This document shows positions 58,440 through 64,000 of a DNA stretch of 64,000 nt, one piece after another. How positions within the stretch are numbered: the stretch's first letter is position 1; each line of letters starts with the position of its first letter. A program made the translations under genes and the position numbers. The notes beneath the pieces were generated by a model. It saw only the letters and a list, made by a program, of their open reading frames with translations. It was not told where the DNA came from and made no database searches. Origin of the DNA: Glossina fuscipes (lineage: Eukaryota; Arthropoda; Insecta; Diptera; Glossinidae); contig NW_023998520.1 in the NCBI RefSeq assembly GCF_014805625.2, positions 19,499 to 83,498 of the forward strand. Reading direction: 5' to 3'.

Positions 58440-59436
58440 TTTGTTTGGTGCATTCAGTTGTGAGTTAAAGCGTGTTAAAAATGGAAGTGAACAAAGAGAA
58501 AATTCGGTACATTTTACAGTTTTTCTTTGACAAAGGCGAAAATGCAAGCTAGGCGGCTAAAATTGTTAATGGTGTTTATGGTTCCGATACTGTAACAGCC
58601 AATTAGGTGCAATTTTGCTTTCGAAGATTCCGTTCAGGAATTTTTGATGTTAAAGATGCACCTCGCACAGGTAGGCCGGTCGTCGAAAATGTCGATAAAA
58701 TCGGAGAAATGATCGAAGTTGACCTGCATGTTAGCAGTCGTAACATCGCCCAGAAGCTAAAAATCGACCATAAAACAGTTTTAAACCATTTACACAAAGC
58801 TGGATTCAAAAAGAAGCTCGATGTTTGGGTGCCACACCAATTAACAGAAAAAAACATGATGGATCGAATTTCCATCTGCGAAGCCTTGGCCAAACGGAAT
58901 GAGATAGACTCATTTCTTAAACGGATGGTGACTGGAGATGAGTTGCTTCCATATGGCCGAACGCTGAATTCTGATCTCTACTGTCAACTACTGAACCGTT
59001 TGAAGATAGCGATTGACCAGAAACGGCCAGAATTGGCCAACAGGAGAGGTGTCGTGTTCCACCAGGACAACGCTAGGCCACACACATCTACAGTGACTCG
59101 CCAGAAACTTCGGGAGCTTGGTTGGGATGTTTTAATGCATACGCCATACAGTCCGGACTTGGCACCAAGCGATTATCATCTTTTTCTTGCAATGCAAAAT
59201 TTCTTTAATGATAAAAAATTGGAATCTTGGGAGGATTGTGAAAATCGACTACTAGAGTTTTTTGCAAATAGAGACCAGGACTTCTATGAGAGAGGCATTT
59301 TGAAGTTACCTTTAAAATGGCAACAAATCGTACAACAAAACGGTGCATATTTGACCCAAATCGGACAATCCGAAGCATGTTAAATAAAGTCCTGAAGTTC
59401 ATATAAAAATAATGGATTTCTTTTTCCCCAAACTAC
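58440..59436 (+). mobile_element. Mariner element with defective transposase
   Basis: A plus-strand transposase frame runs from ATG (58481, MEVNKEKIRYILQFFFDKG) to TAA (59383). TAG stops interrupt it at 58550 (a Gln site) and 58604 (a Trp/Tyr site). Readable features are the helix-turn-helix part (DHKTVLNHLHKAGFKKKLD), the WVPHQLTEKN linker motif, the first catalytic aspartate in MVTGDE, the second in FHQDNARPHTS and the third in PYSPDLAPSDYHLF (DD34D class). An in-frame deletion of roughly 55-60 codons directly follows MVTGDE, joining it to LLPYG. The 3' end keeps a terminal-repeat sequence (AAAGAAATCCATTATT on the minus strand) next to a TA. The 5' terminal repeat is not found, so the element is truncated upstream of about 58440 and non-autonomous. 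Confidence 0.92.
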
Positions 59437-59592
59437 TATATTACTTATTATTATTCATTGTTTTGTGTTTAATTGCTTAAACTATTTTTATAATATTGCA
59501 GTACCTACAAAATCCCTCCGCCAACGAAAGCATTCGACGACAGACGAGTGATTGATTTTATCTTTTGCTTTCTTCATAATTAAAACCTAGAA

Positions 59593-61830
59593 TAATTAAT
59601 AAATTATTTATTTATTTATTTTTATTTACTTACACATGAAACTCAACTAAAATAATTCAACAATTCGAATTCAGTTAACTTTTAGTCTTATACTAATTAT
59701 TATTAAAAACTAGTAAAAAGTATATGAGGAGAAGTAAAGAAAAAAATAATTTAATAACAATTCATGTATAAATAAATAAGAAAAAGGAAGAAAAAGGAAA
59801 AGCATGTACCCAAACATGCAAAAGTGTGGCAACCGATACCAGTAGATAACAATTAATTTTCAAATCATTATGGGGTGTTAAGGTTAAAAGTTACGTTAAA
59901 CACGACATAGCAAATCGTGCATTTTAAGCATAGTTGTTTGGGTAGACTTTAAAGAGTCCGATGTTGAGATTAAGTGATAGACATCGTTTCCATAAGCAAC
60001 TCTGAACAGATTAAATAACTTATAATTATATTCACATTAACAAAGCTTACTGAAAATCAAGTGCCTAGAGAAGCGTCTAAGGACATTAAAGCTTATCTAG
60101 TCAAGTAACGTGGGCGAAGCACCAAGAATATATCTACGCTTTTCAAGTGAAGGTGAGGATAACAGAAGCAACCTATTTTTATAAGAAGGCAAAGAGACAA
60201 GCGGACCCCAACCCAATTTCCTAATGGCGACACAGCAAGACTTGCTTTTGAGCACATTCAATTGAATTTACATCACATATATAAGAAGGAGACCGCAGAG
60301 GCGCTTACTCAAGTATGGGTCTAACGAAGCACATGTATAGTCTTTTTGTATTGTAAGGATCCTTAAGCTCTTGGGATCTCATCTCTTAATGAATCCTAGC
60401 ACCGGTCTAGCATTACTTTAAGAAAGCTCAATGTGCAAATTAAGGTAGTCTTTGATCAAACAGAACTCCTTAATCGATGAACCGAACCTGCGATTTCCAA
60501 CTTGTGTAAATCGATAAAATACTCAGTATTGAATGACTTCCTAGTTGAGAAAGCAAGCTTCGGACATTTTTTTAGATTTAATTTCATAAAATTCAACGAT
60601 CACCATGTAAACAAATTATTTAAGCCAATTTGAAGCTTTGCGACACCATTCAAATTTAAAGGTTCGTTTGAGTCTTTATTAATTTAAGGTCTTTATTAAC
60701 GTTTGTACTTATATTCTGACTAATTACTCTAGTGCTTATATTCCCACTAATTACTCTATTGCTTATATTCTGACTTAACTGAGGTATGGTCAGTATTTTA
60801 TATAGGGAATAACTTAATGCTAACTTAAGCAATTAATATAACTAAAGTAGGTTATCGCTAGAATGGTAATCTTAAGCATATAATATAAAAATGGGTTATT
60901 ACTAGAATTACAGCTTAAGTAAATGATATTATGAAAATAGATTATTACTAGAATTGCGCTATCTTAACTAGGTTAGGTGTTAAAATTTAAACTTAGAAAT
61001 AACTTGTTAATCACGGTAGAGTGCGATAGATCGATAATACTACAGCTTTAATTCCGATTCCAAGGAGAAAGAAGAAAACAGTTTAACTTCGTCAGCGTAC
61101 ATAAATATCTGGCTGGGTTTAATCAGCGAGAAGAGAATATTAATGCATAAATTAAATGAAAGGGGATCGTAAGTGGCTGCCTTGCGGGACGCCGGGAGTT
61201 TCCCTCACCGGAAATTCATCCGATATGACAAATTAACTCTGAATTATCTGTCATGCAGATAAGAGCATATCCTTTTCACTAAGTAGAAAAGGAGGCTAGA
61301 GGCATGGAGTTTAAAGATTAATAAGTTAAGTGAGTAAGTGGTAGAGTGGAGAAATGTAAGATTTAATAGCTAAAGCTAAATGTTGAATATCAATTCCCTC
61401 AAACAATTTCGGTAAGATACTCAACTTGGCGATGCCTCTACAGTTCTCAACGTGATGTCTATTGCCATATTTGTGAATTGAAATAACGAAACTACTCTTC
61501 CAAAACAAAGGGAAGATACCTGATTTCAAAAACTGATTAAAAATCACTGAAATAGTTAGACGGGCCATGATTTAAGTATACAAGATGGAATCTCATCAGG
61601 TTCAGGCACACAATTATAATTTAGAGACCTCAAACTATCTAAAACGTAATTTTCAGAAATAACCAAGAGTAATGTGTGGTTTTGCCTTAACAATGTTTTT
61701 TGGCTACCAATGCAATCGTGCATTACCTAGATTGTTAAGTTCGCTCACAAAGGGAGTTGACAACGGAAGAATTTTGTTTGACATAGCTTTTAGAGAAGAT
61801 GGTGCGGAAAAATAAAGAGAAAAGTGTTGA
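59593..61830 (-). mobile_element. Jockey-clade LINE fragment: reverse transcriptase half with 3' tail (decayed)
   Basis: On the minus strand the order is: a linker with PEPDEIPSCILK; RT motifs FLKSGIFPLFWKSSFVISIH and ENCRGIAKLSILPKLFE (61326-61568); GVPQGSHL (about 61165-61195); FMYADEVKLF (about 61085-61110, where the usual YADD is YADE); then, after an insertion, NGVAKLQIGLNNLFTW. The C-terminal SLPSYKNRLLLLSSPSLEKR and a 3' end of AAATAAATAAATAA type (59601-59630) follow. Stops and frameshifts are many. Poly-TAAA-like 3' ends are usual in this clade. It lies 5' (on this strand) of the ORF1/endonuclease fragment at 55050-56585, so the two are not one collinear element. Confidence 0.82.
60849..60968 (+). 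repeat. Tandem repeat, about 45-bp unit, 2.7 copies, inside the LINE
   Basis: Three successive units start (A/G)GGTTAT(T/C)(A/G)CTAGAAT and continue with CTTAAG-type blocks: 60849-60892, 60893-60938 and 60939-60968. Just before them, at about 60713-60775, a 27-bp unit containing ACTAATTACTCTA(G/T)TGCTTATATTC occurs twice. Both lie in a segment of about 350 bp (about 60670-61010) that interrupts the RT frame, so they belong to an insertion. Confidence 0.7.
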
Positions 61831-62299
61831 TCGAAAAAAAAAAAATAATGTTTGAATTATTAATAATAAGTGATGTGTGTTAAATGGTTGTTTGTTTAAG
61901 AGAATATAAAAAAAAAAATTTAATCAAGACAATGTGCTCGTGTAATAGAAAGTAAGAAAAGGGAATTTTCTACTCATTCTCTTCAATGTAATTTATGCGG
62001 AAATAATACAGAATATTCGTCTAAATAATCAGAAAAGATAATAAAAAAAGTAATACAAATGAAATATACATAGTAAAATTGTATATCCTGTGAATCTATC
62101 ATAACACGTGAAATAACTGAAAATCATAATATCATTGCCAATGATAAACAAGAAATCTATGTTGGCATGCAAAGAGGATCGCACATCAACAACACCACAG
62201 TTGAAAAGAAAAAACTTTCGGAATATAAATATCAGTGTAATAATGCAAGTGGATTGGGTACAGCCGTGATTGAATTATTTTATCTCGAAAACCCCCTTC
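61831..62299. other. AT-rich spacer between LINE and pseudogene
   Basis: A-runs at 61834-61844 and 61909-61918, otherwise no structure. No coding sequence seen. Confidence 0.5.
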
Positions 62300-63040
62300 T
62301 GGGCCCAGCCCAGGGGGAATAACTCTTCCACCGCGATGGAGTTGTCTCCTTTGTGCTGGTTGTTTATTCTAATTCTAAATTCAATAGACGGAAAGGAAGC
62401 CCGACGAACAAATACGTCTTCGCCGTTGGATGAGCTTTTCGATCATGGTAATGATTCCATATCCACTGCGGTCATTGCTCTATCGGCCTGTCAGTTAAGC
62501 CACTTTACTAATTTGATTATTCTTCCAGCGTTTTTGCGCTGTTGGTTTGTTAATTTCTGCTTATTGGTAAATTTATGTTTCGGGCATGTTATGTTTTGGA
62601 AAAATAGATGAAAGTGAACCTCAATTAACAATCATTGGTATATATTTGATATTAACGGTGTTTGATCTAGAATTCTGTGTAATGAAGCTAAGATATTTTG
62701 GATGTGAAGAACGCAGCAGGTCCCTATGTTTTGCTTTTGACATTAATCTTTTATTAGACATACAATATGCGAAAATGGTAAAAAATGAAGGATACGGTAA
62801 AAATGGATTCGCAGTTTTATCACCGAATATACCGTTGACGCTGATGATATTATAAAAATGGTATATTTGCGTTCGTCTTTGTTTGGTCCGGGTTAACTGT
62901 TACTTAAGCACAATTTTAATTGATTGGCGCCAGAAATATGGTTACTGCGGTTCACACTAATTTGGGCCACCCTGGATTTAATGCGGTACTGTGCATAAGG
63001 CAGTTTGGAAATATGTGCTCATTTACTTGTAGCTCTATTT
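62300..63040 (+). pseudogene. Choline/ethanolamine phosphotransferase (CDP-alcohol phosphotransferase) pseudogene
   Basis: Plus-strand fragments in three frames align in order with a fly choline/ethanolaminephosphotransferase (Drosophila bbc type). They are [17 protein letters not shown], then after a shift [20 protein letters not shown] with [19 protein letters not shown]. After another shift near 62588 come [18 protein letters not shown] and GKNGFAVLSPNIPLTLMIL. Further on, at about 62936-63035, is WATLDLMRYCA, a TAA and SLEICAHL. The catalytic signature D-G-x2-A-R-x8-G-x3-D-x3-D is complete except that the Gly is Asp ([12 protein letters not shown]), and the membrane segments are broken. 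No introns are seen across these pieces, so it is probably an old retrocopy. The functional enzyme makes phosphatidylcholine/ethanolamine in the ER. Confidence 0.82.
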
Positions 63041-64000
63041 ACCTTACCCAACTTGCACTACGGTCAATCAAGGCAAGGTAGTGCAGCTATTAGCTGTTCT
63101 AGCGGTATGAATGGCGCCATTCGTGATCACAAGAAAAGATAAGTGTTCTGGGTAGCGACACTCATCGAACATTGCTTCACTTTTTTCAAATTTTTCGCGT
63201 AATGTACACGCAATGTCCCGCTTTGTACAGACGAGACATGACCAACGTAAGCTTTTCGACGAATCTAGGTCTGCGTCTACGTCAGCCAGTAATGCCTCCG
63301 CATTTCGCAAGACAAAAACGCTTACAAAGTCAACACGTAGTGAATCACTCAGAATCAGGGTCTGTTTTAATTCGACAAGATGTAAATAAACAACCCATGT
63401 CAGAAAGCAACAGATAAAATAAAATTTGTAAAGAAAAAAATGTAACCAGAAAAGTTGTGAACACCGCAAATCAACGCAGAGCAAGCAACAAAAAGAATGA
63501 CGCTTTTCGGTGAGGGCACTGAGTGCTGATCGCAATAACTAAAGTAATATCAACACAGGAAACAATGCGATGAATATAAATTAAAAGTTATGTTCAATAT
63601 ATTTCAATAAATCTACTTTTATAATTGGTTAGGCTTTAAAACAGCATATAAAGCAATGAAATAGAAAAGGAATTACAACATCTCTACATTTAAAGTGAAT
63701 ACTACGACCACATCACGCGGCCACAGTTGTCAAACTTACGATTATTGTAACCGCCCACATATTGTTATCCTTAAGCTCAGAAGTTTAAGCAAGCGTTCTA
63801 ATTTATTTCACTATATGATACAGATTTTAATGATGTAAGCAGGCAATTGCCGCGTGATTATCGCCTTGTTTTTCTGAGGGACAATTGATTGTCGCCAGGA
63901 GGTTAACCATGTACCATTGTCGCCAACTTTCCAATACTTCCCGTCAAATTTTCCATTACAACGCATTAATAACTATGAGAGGCGTAAAAAATGCAATGAA
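63041..64000. other. End of window; possible tail of the pseudogene, otherwise no gene
   Basis: Open frames on both strands overlap at 63068-63535. The plus-strand frame (FARQKRLQSQHVVNHSESGS) might be the C-terminal continuation of the phosphotransferase copy, since the stretch before it reads QGSAAISCSSGMNGAI, but I cannot confirm this. The 155-codon minus-strand frame has a cysteine-rich, unordered composition and looks like an antisense shadow. Beyond 63.55 kb I see nothing. Confidence 0.35.

Noticed and set aside
58603..58893. Minus-strand 96-codon open frame
   Set aside because: Antisense shadow of the mariner transposase.
63068..63535. Minus-strand 155-codon open frame
   Set aside because: Cys/Phe/Leu-rich with no recognisable order and overlapped by a plus-strand frame; likely an antisense shadow.
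1..64000. CRISPR arrays, rRNA, bacterial operons, tRNA genes
   Set aside because: The window is insect nuclear DNA. No regularly spaced identical repeats with unique spacers were seen, and I recognised no cloverleaf or rRNA core motifs by eye.

Overview
The window is animal nuclear DNA. It is very AT-rich, it has long introns, and its coding is split into short exons with consensus GT/AG borders. Almost all of the genic part, about 5.6-45.2 kb on the minus strand, is one gene: a fly Tropomyosin 1 (Tm1) orthologue. The protein sequence, the Ala/Pro-rich 'troponin-H' C-terminal exons and the alternative-exon layout point to a higher dipteran. The introns look larger than in Drosophila, so a tephritid-like fly is my guess; the species cannot be fixed from sequence reading alone.

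Tm1 reads from high to low coordinates. There are three alternative 5' starts. (1) The long-form N-terminal exons are at 40170-40283 and 39911-40036 (80 residues starting [12 protein letters not shown]), with a candidate non-coding first exon and promoter near 45.1-45.2 kb. (2) A very large single head exon at 35698-37569 encodes 624 residues of low-complexity, basic sequence; it corresponds to the long-headed/atypical tropomyosins. (3) A short N-terminal exon at 32455-32598 starts MTTNIPQG. All three end in phase 0 and can join the common exon 28869-29002. Then follow two alternative versions of exon 4 (28535-28652 or 26333-26450), two of exon 5 (22444-22514 or 21750-21820), common exon 6 (20940-21015), two of exon 7 (20397-20459 or 18483-18545), common exon 8 (14078-14147) and at least five alternative terminal exons (12775-12857, 9474-9907, 6734-7458, 6090-6175, 5606-5682). 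The internal exon sizes 114/126/134/118/71/76/63/70 are those of the classical tropomyosin gene plan, which makes the splice model firm. Two terminal exons encode long Pro/Ala-rich tails (heavy troponin, TnH), the actin-filament proteins of insect flight muscle.

The introns are mostly unstructured AT-rich sequence. They carry a decayed mariner-like element (16.33-16.89 kb), several copies of a dispersed repeat family, and microsatellites. The region upstream of Tm1 (45-64 kb) has no intact gene that I can recognise. It holds relics: an IntS11 pseudogene fragment next to a 68-bp direct repeat, the 5' half of a Jockey-type LINE (55.05-56.6 kb), a mariner transposase with an internal deletion and two stops (58.4-59.4 kb), the 3' half of a Jockey-type LINE with its own insertion (59.6-61.8 kb), and a broken choline/ethanolamine phosphotransferase pseudogene (62.3-63.0 kb). 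The first 5 kb, downstream of Tm1, is also repeat-derived.

Most worth a second look: the 624-residue head exon and its possible second start, the open reading frame running through the weak donor of exon 4, an exon-9-like relic at 12.0 kb, the candidate muscle promoter at 45.2 kb, and the dispersed repeat family present in inverted orientation at 0.9-1.5 kb.
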